Origin: Tetrapyrgos nigripes
Lineage: Eukaryota; Basidiomycota; Agaricomycetes; Agaricales; Campanellaceae
Reading direction: 5' to 3'
NCBI GenBank assembly: GCA_013368315.1
Contig: JAACJM010000327.1
Location: 1-64,000, forward strand
Length of the DNA stretch: 64,000 bases
Shown: positions 10,309-22,021 of the stretch, in pieces
How positions within the stretch are numbered: position 1 is the stretch's first letter
Layout: each line of letters begins with the position of its first letter
Position numbers and translations under genes: made by a program
The notes under the pieces: model-generated
What the model saw: only the letters and a program-made list of their open reading frames with translations
Databases searched by the model: none
What the model was told of the DNA's origin: nothing

Positions 10309-11378
10309 TCAGCCAAGGTTAATAACAAACTCTATCCCTCCGTACGTCCCATTGGTCGCAGCCCACTGAGAAGTTTCCTGCACAGCATTTGCGATAGGCT
10401 GAACCACCGCCCCATCTATAACAGTTTTCGACTTCTTCCATCCATCAGGGAAGCGTTCCTCTCGGAATAGCGTGTCTACAAATCTAGTATGCATAGGGAT
10501 ATCAGTAAGAAAACCAACTCATCCAGAATCCAGATAACAGAGCAATTGTCACTTGTCACTCACTTCTTCGGCGCAACCCCTGTCTTCGGATCACCCAAAA
10601 CGATGAGATACAAAGCACTCTCTGTGGACCTAAAGTTAATCTCCCTTTGCCCATTGACCAATTGAGAGTTTTTCGCGATACTATCATCCAAGCGCGCTTT
10701 CATGACCTGACCAGCAGAGGTGGTGTTGTAATAATCCACTCCGGGGTTGGAAGAGGCGAGAGTTTGATAGACTGTCTCGTTGAAGTTGAGGTTGCCATTA
10801 GCATTGTCGGGCGCGTTGAAGAATGCATCTGCACGAGAGAGCGAGGCGTCGGTTTCGATACAGCCGTGACTAGTAAATTGGATCAGTACTTGCTAGAAAG
10901 ACAAGTTGACGGATTAGAATCAGAAGAAGAGACTCACAGGTTCAACTGGTCCAAAGAGAAGAAAGTGAAATTAGTCGACGTCAACAACCCCAATTTGCCA
11001 AACGTCCCGAGAACATCAGGTGCGACGTTGAAGCCCTCTGCCAGGATTAAACGTCGTTCAGCAAACTAGCCATAACGACAACAAGCAAGACAACGCACTT
11101 TGACAGGCATCCAAAACCGTTGGAATATCGATACCTTTGCCATCTCGAGGAAGGTAGCCGTGGTTCGCGAGGCTGCAAAATAAGAGATATTAGTTGAAGA
11201 AAGGAGAGGAGAAGAATATGACCCACGTATTCAAAAACGGACACGGAGAGCGGGCATCCCCCTTTCTAGGAGGCTGATACTCATAGTTCTGATGGTGATC
11301 CGTGCAATGGCCTGCAGCTAGGGTCACGAAACCCTCAAAAACGAGGAACAACAAAAGGAGTCGGATACGGCCAAACAT
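10309..11378 (-). CDS. Heme-thiolate peroxygenase, copy C (diverged)
   Basis: Start at 11378: MFGRIRLLLLFLVFEG forms a signal peptide. The motifs run SPCPFLNT, LANHGYLPRDGKG, GFNVAPDVLGTFGKLGL, then HGCIETDASLSRADAFF and LNFNETVYQTLASSNPGVDY. The C-terminus is GIEFVINLG before TGA at 10309. Intron positions match copies A and B, showing common descent, but the sequence is clearly more diverged. Of the three it has the most conventional distal motif (HGCIETDASLSR), though the middle residue is Thr rather than His or Gly. A consensus TATA box precedes it. Function: secreted peroxide-dependent oxygenation; the substrate is unknown. Confidence 0.88.
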
Positions 11379-11572
11379 GAGATGAGATGGTTGTAGTGGA
11401 ATAGAATAGGCACAAATGGAACGAAGGATGAAAACGAAAGGCTGATTAGGTAGACGATGAACGTAGAGCTGGAAAACTGGAACGAATAGATTAGCGCAAG
11501 CGGCTCAGAAGGAAGAGGAAGAAGGACTAACTAGAACGAAGAACTGAGGGAAGGCTCGTCTCGCAGAGAGGC

Positions 11573-11580
11573 TTTTATAA
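11573..11580 (-). promoter_or_regulatory. TATA box of peroxygenase copy C
   Basis: TTATAAAAG on the minus strand, about 195 bp upstream of the ATG, next to the sequence CTGCGAGACG that copy B also has beside its TATA-like box. Confidence 0.5.
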
Positions 11581-11649
11581 CTTTTCCAATATGTACCAAC
11601 TCTAGAATCAATGCCAGCGACATCCGTCCATACACTCGTTCTTACATCA

Positions 11650-12545
11650 ATATGTTCTTGCGATTTGCACGCAGGACAGAACGATACTTGGAGTCCTGGT
11701 CCTACGACTCCTGTGATTTTGACATCGGTCTACTCTTTTCCGGACGGCTAGGACCATAATGATAGAGTAGATGACCACGAGCATCATCAATGCCGCTGAA
11801 TGCAGCATCATAGCTATCATGGTTTTGGGCGCTGTCTGTTCGCCGAGACTTGCTGTAGAAGGGAAGCCCAGCGAAAGAAGGTTTGACGGCTGGGCAAGGA
11901 TACAAGGCGTTAGCCAATAGCCATTGAATGTATGTATAATCAATGCCAATAGTCCAATGACACAGAGGATGTATTCATATACAGGTGCACGTTGGACGCC
12001 AACAATCACCATCCTGTAAAGGCAACCCCAGTCCCAGAGTTGGCCGATATCCAAATAAGGCAAGTCCGTGAAACAGACAGTGCACCATGATCTTCAGGGT
12101 CAGCGATGCGAGTAATATGTAGCGTATCATAGAACACCATAGGCTTAAACATATTCGCATTGCCCCAATGCACGCCGCGCCTCATCGCAAAACTTCGACA
12201 AGTGTATATGGAAGCCATAATGTGAAGGATAGGATTGTAAGGAATCCAGGGTATGTGCAATGGTACGGAGAGGGTATTAAGAACGGTCAAGGACGGGTCA
12301 TGGAGGCTGGGAGGGCATAATTATGGAGCCGAACGACTACCAGTCATGAGCAATGTCGGAACATGGGCGTCCCGACTCCCAATATTGATTAGGACGCCCG
12401 TCACGCAGCTCGGTAAAATTTCAGCATTATCTTCGACGTATGCCAGTGATTGAGGAGAAAGCAGAAAAAACGAAAGCGTGACATTGATAGAGGCAAGAAA
12501 ATATGGTTGCAAAGATGTACCGTGTAGATCGAATAGACACGTCAC
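11650..12545 (-). CDS. Possible membrane protein, incomplete gene model
   Basis: Several minus-strand frames here have hydrophobic stretches, for example YILCVIGLLALIIHTF and LMMLVVIYSIIMVLAV, and a hydrophilic Arg-rich tail. An upstream frame has SLQPYFLASINVTLSFFLLS. I could not join them into one clean reading frame: stop codons interrupt at about 12320 and 12010 and the splice sites are weak. It is either a multi-spanning membrane protein whose introns I cannot place or a decaying gene. It follows the small membrane-protein gene on the same strand, starting almost where that one ends. Confidence 0.3.
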
Positions 12546-12548
12546 AGT

Positions 12549-13366
12549 TCATATGATGTTTATAACAAACGGCCACACACTAGAAAGAGGTAGGAATCAG
12601 CTCTCAAGGTCAGAACAAAGAAATAACGACACAACGCACCTCAAAACCCCCGTGAACACCTGTATTGCAGCCCACAAAAACGGTATCCAAGAACTCATGT
12701 AGAAATGCCCAGCTTTATACAGACCAAACACCACAAAACCAACAATGGCTGAACTGAGCACTGCCCCGATGAGAAAGGTAGAAAAGAAGACCAAAAAGAC
12801 GAGGAAAGCGACAATCAATCTCGTCCGTCCGGCATTTATTCTTTTGGGTACCCGTTGAGGATGTAGTCTACTAGGAGACAATGGTGGTTCGCTTTGCGAA
12901 GAGAAGGAAGGGGCCAAATCCGAACGAAGAGATTGGTAGCCGTTTCCTACGTTGACTGAAAGGAAATGGTTCGAGTTTCGGCGATTGGTGGGTGGGGGAA
13001 GTGTGTTTAGGGGATATGCGTGTTCTTGATCCTCATTGCCGGCGTCGTCTCCAAATGGGTCCATACCCCTCGCCCTCTTTCTGGAGGGTGGAAAAGCCAA
13101 GTTGAAGGCAGCATATAGGCCCAGTAAGGCAAATAATGGAAGGTAGAGGACAAGAGTCCAATAGAGAGTGAAACGAAAGACGTCTGCCATTGGAACGGTC
13201 ACATTCTTTTCTAGGGACGAAAGGCTCAAGACATACCTTCAGCATCAGTCAGGTAAGTAGCTCCAGGCTGAATGGGGTCCTGATGTTGGATGTGAGAGAG
13301 TTCTGAGTGAGGATTATACAGAGAAGGCCATGATGGTTCGTCCCGTATTGAAGGATGTGTAGCCAT
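12549..13366 (-). CDS. Small multi-spanning membrane protein, unknown function
   Basis: Start at 13366 gives MATHPSIRDEPSWPSLYNP. An intron at about 13235-13187 joins to DVFRFTLYWTLVLYLPLFAL, the first membrane segment. After a hydrophilic loop of about 100 residues rich in Pro, Ser and Asn come two more hydrophobic segments (LIVAFLVFLVFFSTFLIGAV and IVGFVVFGLYKAG) and a fourth near WIPFLWAAIQVFTGVL. A last intron leads to VWPFVINII and TGA at 12549. About four membrane spans in roughly 230 residues. The layout matches an uncharacterised fungal integral membrane family with the DVFRFTLYWT segment; that similarity is from memory and no function is known to me. Confidence 0.65.
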
Positions 13367-13672
13367 TAATATCGTCAAATTTCGTTAGATTGGAGACTTT
13401 TTGGTCAGCTTTTGATGCAGAGCATAACGATGGAGGGCCAGAAGACGAAACTTGAAGTAGCGATGGTGGTAGGAGGTAAAGAGCAAGTCAGGCTCAAACA
13501 ATACCATCACCATGTGGCATGTGCGCGATCGCTGCTGTCTGTGACGAAACACATTCATTCAAAAACCTCCCATATGAACAAAATCCATTCCGAGTGCGTA
13601 TCCAACTATTACTATAGTAATGCATGCAGGTCCATATTAACTGAAAGTATGATGTAAGTAAATGCGCATAGA

Positions 13673-15178
13673 TCAAATCCTAATTTCGACATCCAAAATC
13701 CCTCTCAAAACCGTCTGCGTCAAAGTATGCTCTATATCTTCTCTGCCCAGCTTCAACCCTCTCGCAATTATCTTGACCATTTGTAATCGCGACAGATCTT
13801 CACGGACGAAACACTTGTCTAGGTCGTGATAGACTGCAGTGATCCCTGCCTCACCACGCACCCATTCCAAGACTGGTTCATTAAACACCAGCGTCACCAT
13901 CTCTAGAGGACAAGAGAAGGGTATCGTCTTCAAACATCTAACGAGATCCGCACGAAATGTGTCTTGTTCCTCCCAGATGTTGTCCCCGGGGTTGATACTG
14001 AAGGGAAAATATGGCGCGTCGAGTATGATGCGAAGTGTCTTTAGAGAATGGCATCTGCTCAAGTCGAACAGTTCTGTTCCAGGTTCACTAACTGCATAAT
14101 GTCATGCATGTTACTGTCAGCTTCAGGTAGAAACTGTCAATAAAGAAATGCATCACTCACTACACTCCGAACTAAACTTCAATTCCAGAACCTCCAGGCT
14201 CCATAGTTGGCGTGAACGCATCCTCAAAAAATCTCCATAAGCAGTAACATCCCGATCCGTTTCGCAGTTTAGGACAAGGCTGTTTAAATGCCACAACTCC
14301 ATCGCAATAGCCCCGAATTGGACCCAATCCGACAGTAAGGCAGGTGATTTGAGTACACAATCGGTCATTCCATCCAGAAGCCCTCGTTCATTCTTCGAAA
14401 TCTTGATCTCGACGGGATTGAGCACCGGTGATCCTCCAACGTTGTTCCTAAAGACGAAAGAAACACCAGGCATGACGAGCTTCTGGATGTTTGAGAAGCA
14501 ACTGGTACATCCGAACAGAATCAAGAACATCTCTCGTCTGAGGAGTTGTTCTTCAGGGTCGTAATCCAGGTCCAAGAAGAAAGTGATGGATGTTAGGATG
14601 GGTCTTTCGAGAAAGGAGATGAAGGATGAGACGAATGGATCAGAATCTGCCCCGAAGTGCATTGGGTTTATCATCACGTTCAGGAAGATGGGAGGAAAGC
14701 GGATGGATTCGACGTTGTCCAATAGCTCCAACACCTGGGGAAGTTCTCGAAAGCATTCGATGACCTGAGAAGCTTTCAAGACACGCGGGTTTCCCAGTCC
14801 CGGTGGAAATCCACTAATCCACAACTCCTTCACGAAATCCCTTAGATGATCACCGTCTTCTTGTCCAGCGCCACCCTGACGATGAGACCTAGTAGGCCGT
14901 ATACACTCGAGGAACATTTCGCAATCAGTCCCGAACTTGCGCCATGCCTTGGACTTTGAGGACGGGTGAATGGAGAACGGAATGAGCGTGACTTTCGAGA
15001 AGAGGATTTTTTGCGCAAAGTAGGTGAAGCGTCGACAGACAGTGGAACACGCGACGAGGCTACGTTTGTCGTGAGGTCCCAAGTGATCAATGATGTGACC
15101 GATGGTTTCGTTGGGGCAGGATGGTAGGCCGACTGGGCCCTCTTGGCTAGAGGGCATGGCGACGGCAATGTCAGTCAT
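13673..15178 (-). CDS. F-box protein, paralogue 1
   Basis: The first exon (15178 to about 14154) starts MTDIAVAMPSSQEG, followed by an F-box: LPSCPNETIGHIIDHLGPHD, then VACSTVCRRFTYFAQKILF. An intron with donor GTGAGTGA and acceptor ATTATGCAG joins EC to ISEPGTELFDLSRCHSLKTL and the C-terminal exon ending DVEIRI. F-box proteins link substrates to the SCF ubiquitin ligase through Skp1. The region after the F-box has leucine-rich-like repeated strands (SLEVLELKF, LKTLRIILDAPYF) that would hold the substrate. It forms a head-to-tail pair with the next F-box gene, with the same intron position. The target is unknown; such genes are expanded in Agaricomycetes. Confidence 0.8.
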
Positions 15179-15412
15179 GACAGAGGAGAAGAATGCAGGA
15201 GTGGCACCATAAGCGAGTTCTCCAGAACATACTACTAGTACGTAATACTAATACCAACTTGAACGTCATTTCCCTTTTCTTTTCAAACTCTTCCATTCGA
15301 TACGGTATGAAGCCACTTCAGTCCTATATCGTCCGTTCATGCACCCCTTGAACTTTTCAACGGTACCATTCTCGAATCAAACAATGCATGACCCCTTGCT
15401 GGATCATCGAAT

Positions 15413-17016
15413 TCAGAGTCGGACGTTGACGTGAAGCTTACCTGCCGAGTACGTATCCTCCAAGGTTTTCTGTATGTCTGATTCCAATCTCGAATCAGAA
15501 CTGCGCGCAACAATTGTGACCCGACGTAATCGCCATAAATCCCGACCAGAAAAACGTCTGTCCATGATGCTATATGCCGCCGCACTTGTCCCTTCCCCAT
15601 TCCGCCGCCAACTCCCCACAGGTTCGTTGAACACTAGGAAGATAGTCTCCAGAGGACAACCTTTTGGAATCGTATCGAATGCTCTGGCAAGTTCCACACG
15701 AAAAATGTCCTGTACCTCTGTAAAGCTGCTTGCTACACCAAACTTGAAGTACGGCGCTTCGAGAATGATACGCAGCGTCTTCAGGTTGTGGCATCCGTTC
15801 AAATCGAAAAGATCTCTTCTGGGGGAAGAAACTACGGCCACAGCTAGTATTAGATTTGAATGGACACACAGACGGCGTGGAACTTACGAATATTTTCCCC
15901 AAATCTCAATTCCAAATGTCCGAGGAGATTGAACTTATAATGTGAACTCAGTTTTATGAACCTTCCAAAACTCTCAGCATCGCTGTTCGTCCGAGCGTTT
16001 AGCGTGAGGCTCCTTAAATTCCATAACACCAGATTCTGAATAGGACCACAACTGGTAGGCTGGTTCCAATCTGGCAGTGGCAGTAATGCAGCCGGACCAG
16101 GTCCAAGCGCAAGGTCCACATTGCCATCAGGATGAGGAATCTCGTTCTGCGAGATCTTGAGTTCGACTAGGTTGAGTATCCTTGGATCCTCTTCTGTTTG
16201 TTCGAACGCGAAAGAAATCCCAGGTATATTGAGGTTTCTTATGTTCAGGACACAATCCGTATAGCTGAACAGAATCACAAACAGTTCCCGCCGTCTCCTG
16301 ATTCGGAAGATTTCCATGGGGCTCGGGATACTGTAGAAGACACTGATGGACTCCAAACCGGGGTTTTCAAGAAAAGTCTTGAAAAAACTGTTTGCGTTCC
16401 AAGGGCGACTGTGGTCGATGATACCGTCGGGCACTGCCATTTCGAGGAAAATGGCTGGGAATCGAATAAAGTGGACGCTGTGTGCCTCCCCTAAGAAGTG
16501 AAGGATCATCACAAGATCATAGTAACGAGGAAGGATATCCGAAAATGTTAATGCAGATGGCAAAGGAAAGCGTGCATCGGGATGCCAGTGTCTGACTCCC
16601 GATCGAGACGAATAGTCCGAACTGATGTGCAGTTCCTTGACAAGACGACACAAATCCGTACCGCGACGGAGAGCAGAGATCATGCACCGCAAGAATGCAT
16701 GGCAGTCCCCAGTGCAGTACGTGGCGCGCCATCCATCTTCAAGGCTTTCACCTGAGAATGGGTTCTGCGCGTATGGAGCTAGGGTGACCTTGTGGAACAG
16801 ACAGCTCTGAGCGAAGTAAGTGAATCCTCTACAGACGGTAGCGCAGGCCATCAAGGAAGGTTTGTCCATGAAGCTGAAGATGTGAATGAGAAGTTCGTCA
16901 CAGAATTCGATGAGCTGAAGAGGCATTGGTGGTAGTGGCAGTGGCGTAGAAGTGAGAAAATGGTGCAAGGTATTCAAGAGGCGCTTGAGAGTAGCAGGAC
17001 TTAAGAGACCCGACAA
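15413..17016 (-). CDS. F-box protein, paralogue 2
   Basis: The frame opens at 17016 (MSGLLSPATLKRLL); the ATG at 16926 (MPLQLIEFCDELL) is equally possible and closer to the paralogue's start. The F-box reads ELLIHIFSFMDKPSLMACAT then VCRGFTYFAQSCLFHKVTL. An intron near 15889-15847 joins GENI to AVVSSPRRDLFDLNGCHNLK, and the C-terminus ends HVNVRL at 15413. It aligns with paralogue 1 over its length (FTYFAQ, LKTLRIIL-APYF, LVFNEPV), showing local duplication followed by clear divergence. Role: substrate receptor of an SCF ubiquitin ligase by family; the substrate is unknown. Confidence 0.8.
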
Positions 17017-17416
17017 AAATACAAAGGTCTTTCAAGTAGCTTTGTCTCCAGCCTTTTTCTTTGAAAGTGAACATTCTTGGACATACCAATATTTGACGGT
17101 GAATAAGATACAATAAAAGGCGAGCAAAGAGGATTTGATGCAGATCAGTGGGTTCAAAGGATTCTTCAGGGGACACGCGAACTCGGGCATGGGTGATACT
17201 AGAGCATTTAATTGTGCAGCGAGAAAAAGATACAATCAAGTCAGCTCTAGATGAAGTTACATGCATTAGAGAAGAAAGAGGTATTGAGTGATGGGCAGAT
17301 AACCCAGGAAAGATATCTTTAGGTACATGGTTCCAAATGAGAGGGAGGAAAGTTTATCAATGCAAAAAATCCAAATAACATTAGATCACTCTTGCGACCC
17401 CAGTATCTTTCATTCC
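17017..17416. other. Spacer, no gene supported
   Basis: Holds the 5' flank of F-box paralogue 2 and the 3' flank of the first laccase-like gene. Minus-strand open frames here have no recognisable features. Confidence 0.4.
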
Positions 17417-19669
17417 TCATTGTTGTTCAGGAGGAAGAGCGTTGTAGGCAGGGCAGAGAGCGTCCCATTCGGGAGAAGGCTTGACAACATTACGACTGCC
17501 TTCGGGATCGGGGAGCATGACGGAACCGAGACCAGCTTGCATGTGCCAGAAGATGTGGCAGTGGAAGAAGAATGGTCCAGGTTGGTCGAGCACGAAACGG
17601 ATGGTGGTACCGGCTTGACCAGAAGCGACAGTCTGTACAAATGTGCAATGCTTTAGCGAGTAGGATATCTCTCTTAGGATCGAGTACGCACGTCACGACG
17701 GATCGGGTTCTCGGTGTTGATGACATCGGAGGTGTTGGATTTGACGACGAAGAAGTTCATCTATCAGTGCTTGATTAGTGGACTAAACATATGGTCAACG
17801 GTGTGAAAAACGAACTCCGTGCAAATGGAAGGCTGGAAAGAATGATATCAGCGTATGGGAGATTGTGATGGAAAAGGGGACACTCACGGTGAGCGTCGTC
17901 ATCGTCACTGGGAGGGAAGTCGACTTGGACGACGGATCCTAGAGGGAAGACAAAGGTGTTCTCATGCTCATTGAAACTACCGTTGGTTGTTGCACCATTC
18001 AAGACCTGGAGAAGAGTGGGCTCTTTGGGTGGGATGTATTGGACACCGTTGATGTGCCAGATTGCTGCGCCATCAGTCTATAGAAACAATGATCAGCACA
18101 GGTTGATAGCATTGTGCAAGTTAGGAGTATACTCACAACGACAAGCTCAAACGACAAGTTGTGAGTGGGTACAGGAGCCTAAAAAGTCGTGTAAATGTTG
18201 AGACACATGAAGAAGCATCGATACCTACGGGTTCAGGGAAGAGAGGCTACAGGCATAATTAGTATAGGCCGAGACGCTACAACATGGTAACTCACCCTGA
18301 GGTCAGATTCCAAAAGGAAACCTTCGTCAAGTATAGGAGCCGTGAATGCTCCCGGTTCCTCTTCTGGAGCACCAGCGTAGCGGATGACAGCGCGGTTAAG
18401 GGTCGCATTCTCTGTAAAGTTCCTAGTCAGCATCACATTCACGAAAGGGAAAGAAAATCGAGATCGTACGGTTAGGGTTCCTTGCAGCTGAACCACCAAC
18501 GTATGGTGCGTTGAACCAGTAGTTGCCAACAGGTTGGTCAGCAGTGACGATGACATCGTAACGTTGACCAGCGAGCATTTCGATAGTGTTAACAACATGA
18601 GGTTCCGTTGGGACACCATCAGCGGCGATGACCTAGTCATGGTATTAAGATATCTCAAGAAACTGGTCGAATCATAGAAATGGTACATACAGTCATGTTG
18701 TGGTTGTCGAAGTCGACAGTGAAGACGCTTCGGACAGACTGGTTGATGATACGGAACCTGTAACGCTTGCCGGGCTCAACGTTGATGACGGGGAAAGGAA
18801 CCTCTGGACCACCGTTGAAACGACCAACACCGTTGATGGTTCCAGAGTCAGAGACAGGAATGATACCGGTGTCGTTAAATTGCTGGAGCAAAGGAATGGA
18901 GGAGTTGTGCCACCAGTCACCGACTTGGATGATCTGCATCAGCAGTAGTTAGCACCGTCTCGGAGAAGAAAGTGTCACCACTTACGGTAGACTCATCGTC
19001 GACATCATACATGTCACCAAGGGGGTCCTCGGGATCTGCAATGCCAGTCAGTAACCGAAAACAAAGTGTAAAGGCGAATAGAACGCACCGTAGATGATCA
19101 GAGGGCCTCGAAGACCGTCAAGGTATTGCACACTAAGCTGGCTGTGGTACCAATAGGTACCCGTCTGTTCGCCCAAGGGCACTTCGTAGGTGTAGCTTGC
19201 ACCTGGTCCGATAGGGCAAGTAGTGACGAAGGGGCTTCCCTCGTTGTACAAGTTGTCGCCAGTGAAGAAGACACCGTCGAAGTCCAAAGTGGTACTGAGA
19301 CGCATGGAACCATCGGTCTAGGAAAGCCAAGGGTTAATGCAAGTCAAATATTGTTGAAGTGAGCTCGGATACTCACCAACTTGTTGTTGGCAGTGACCAA
19401 CAAAGTCTGACCCTTGGTAGCCAAGATGGGAGGACCAGGATAGGTTCCATTGGCGACAATGGTACCTGTTGTGTTGAAAGAAATCAGTGTACGCTTGGAT
19501 AAATCGAAAAGAAAGACGCACTCCTGGTGAAACCGTCGGGAGCCAAGTCCTCGTTAGTGATGTCCAAGGTGATCGGGACGACCTCAGCCCTCTTTGACTT
19601 GAGGGTTACACCCGAAATGGGCTGGAGGAGAGACAGAACCGCAGCAGACGCAAGAGTGAGCCGATACAT
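17417..19669 (-). CDS. Laccase-like multicopper protein 1 with altered copper ligands
   Basis: Start at 19669: MYRLTLASAAVLSLLQPISG is a signal peptide. The laccase fold follows through many short introns: DLAPDGFTRS, GTYPGPPILATKGQ, SPFVTTCPIGPGASY, GTYWYHSQLSVQYLDGLRGP, RYRFRIINQSVRSVF, AHPFHLHGMNFFVV (across an intron) and FFFHCHIFWHMQAGLGSVML. It ends PPEQQ at 17417. Active laccases have HWHG in the first copper motif and HSH in the second; here these read DFDG (19273-19284) and HSQ (19138-19146). Motifs 3 and 4, including the type-1 Cys, are intact, with Leu at the axial position. The Cys pair that forms a disulfide in typical laccases (QYCDGL and SISC) is also absent. Family call firm; normal oxygen-reducing laccase activity is doubtful. 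Confidence 0.9.
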
Positions 19670-19714
19670 GTCGAAGTACTTCGAACACTGGAGAATTGGC
19701 GTCGTAGCCCATGG

Positions 19715-19722
19715 TTTTTATA
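19715..19722 (-). promoter_or_regulatory. TATA box of laccase-like gene 1
   Basis: TATAAAAA on the minus strand, about 45 bp upstream of the ATG, within a sequence shared with the second laccase-like gene (GCTCAGTATAAAAACC here). Confidence 0.6.
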
Positions 19723-19729
19723 CTGAGCC

Positions 19730-20700
19730 ATTTAGACCCGTACCACTAGTTCGGACAAAGGCTGTTGTTGGACAAGATGGGAAGTATGAGGCAATTTCTG
19801 CGAGTGGACCATCCATCTTCGAGGGAATGAAATTGTATGCTTTGACACGGACAGTCCGAAGTACGTGAGTATTTAGAAAATAAGGTCGAGCACCCCATAG
19901 GTCAGATTTGAATCAAAAGCGGGCAAATACGATTCTCAAACATGATCAGAATGGAGAATAGAGCCCCGCCGTGAGGAAGAGCGCTTGACGGGGGTGAGAG
20001 GAGTGGTACAGTCACCAACATAATTGAAGTGACACTAAAAGAGATTGTCAACAAAACTTCGTCATTGGTTAATCCTTACGGACGTGATGAGATGATCGCA
20101 GAACCGTTAACAAAAGGAGAAACTCTTGCTGTTATTCAACGCCAAGACCATGCCAAGATATATTACAGCCTCTCCTGCGAATTTGCTGCGAATCACGCGT
20201 GGAATTACCTGGAAGACGTCAAAAAAAATGATGTTTGAGAGCAGACTTTGCAGGGAAAAGCTTTTTGCAGTTAGAAAACGTCGAGAGCCATCCACAGAGT
20301 AAGATGGGACCCATAGGAAGACTCGAGTGTAAATTTGGGGCCTACTGCTCGAAGCAGAAGGAATATTCGCGCTTGTATAGGACTTCAATTGTGGAGCGAC
20401 GGTGAGAGCCTCGAAGACCAGATACAGAATCATCGGGACCGAAAGTCTCTGTTTCTATTCGCTATTGATCACAACCACATGCAAGTGGGAAAGGGAGTCT
20501 CCTCCTCCAACTCTGGGTCCTGAAATAGACGTTTCGTATTGCTGTATGTTACCAACGTTTTGAATTGCTGGATATTTCTGCAATGCAGCTGGTATTAAAT
20601 CCTGTTGTCCATTACGCAGAGGAAAAATCACGCACCTCATCTTCAAAGCCGTGGTAAGAAGCGCATGTGAAGGAATTCTTCTTTAAGTTCTTCCCATCTC
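19730..20700. other. Shared upstream block of laccase-like gene 1
   Basis: No gene supported. Parts match the upstream block of gene 2, for example CGAGCACCCCATAGG near 19888 against 24385, showing that the duplication extends well past the promoter. Confidence 0.5.
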
Positions 20701-20705
20701 CCAAA

Positions 20706-21660
20706 CTACGACGCCAACAGCTCTTTCCCATCTCGTGTTCGAGAGTAGTCTGAAATAACATGATTGAGGTGCTCGTATTTACGGACGACAGCCTGAGGTC
20801 TCGGGTGCTCGGCAAGAAAGACGTTTGAGCTTGCATTTTCCAAGGCCATCTTGCTCCGGCAGTTGAGAATAATTGTTCGAGACCGTATGCGTCTTGATGT
20901 GGATGATTGTCTGAGAGAGTGAAAGAAGAGACTGGTTGCAGACAAGTTACCAGACCAACAGAAGGTTACGCTGGTCGTTATTACTGGGTGGCGTAGGAAG
21001 TCATTCGTAAGCACTCCCAAGACGCTCTTCTCTTCTCTTTGAGAATCTTGGGAAGGATCAAGCTTTAGTTTAGCCTCATAACGGCCTGTTTCGTGATCAT
21101 TCACAGAAGAGTGTCGAATCCAATGTGAAGTACTGTATTTAAAACTAGAACTTGAACGGCGTGAGCATTCTAAAACCACCGTGGGGTCTGTAGAACTAAA
21201 ATTTGATGGAAGGTTCGAGGGGCTGACTCCAACGGTGCCTGACTGTTTTCTCTATTGCATCCTTGTCATTAAATGCTGACCCTAAGTCTATTTTATGGAT
21301 CTTTCCTACTAATTCAGACTCCAATGTCATGTACGACTTCACACAAGCCTTTTTAAAAGCTGAGGATCCGGCTTGAAAGCTTGAGGATTGATGGTCAGAG
21401 CCGCATGTCAACAAAAATCTGGACGCGGAGAGAAGCACCTTTTTTTTTGTATACCGAAGCAACAGAGAAACACCTTCGACTCGGACGCGAGGCGAAGTTC
21501 TGTGGTATTTGACAAACGGAATCAAGGCCATATCCATACCCAAAGTAATTATAGAACAATTACACTCCTCCTCCTCCTCCCAGACAGAGAATTGCCACGA
21601 CGAAGTTCCGATTTTCGGCGTTTGCAAAAATCCAAAAGACGACCCGGAGGAATTGTACAA
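20706..21660 (-). pseudogene. Unrecognised neighbour gene, degraded copy
   Basis: Two minus-strand frames: an upstream one containing MDMALIPFVKYHRTSPR and a downstream one ending with HLNHVISDYSRTRDGKELL at 20706. They resemble the frames of the corresponding gene at 24722-25607 (MDILHQALIAFIESLRR and LNHLILSSDNEDEDVDGL). The nucleotide match is strongest near the ATG and the end. No domain is recognised. The reading frame between the two parts could not be restored with good splice sites, so this copy may be broken. Confidence 0.35.
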
Positions 21661-22021
21661 GTCTATGTAGAACCGATTTTTCCAAGATTTTTACATAACA
21701 TAGCGATATCATATACTCACTCGAATCCTCGAAAGTGCGGATGACCTACATACACAACAAGACGTACGAGAAGGCGCATGCCTATGTATATAGGTAAGCG
21801 TTAGTACCTTTATCGTTGTAGGAGTCGTCTACTGGCTAAGGATTACGTGCCAGCGACGTTCCGAGTGGGGTGAAATGATAGTACATTACAGTTTCCCTCA
21901 TATCATGCTAGGCAGATAATCCAGAGAATGATGACTTTCGCATAGAAGGGATTGACATTGTATTAATACAAAAATCTCAATATTATTAGGTCCGTATTTC
22001 CACCCAAACCTATTTAACACC
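21661..22021. other. Spacer between laccase duplication units
   Basis: AT-rich intergenic sequence and the 3' flank of laccase-like gene 2. No gene or repeat structure recognised. Confidence 0.4.
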
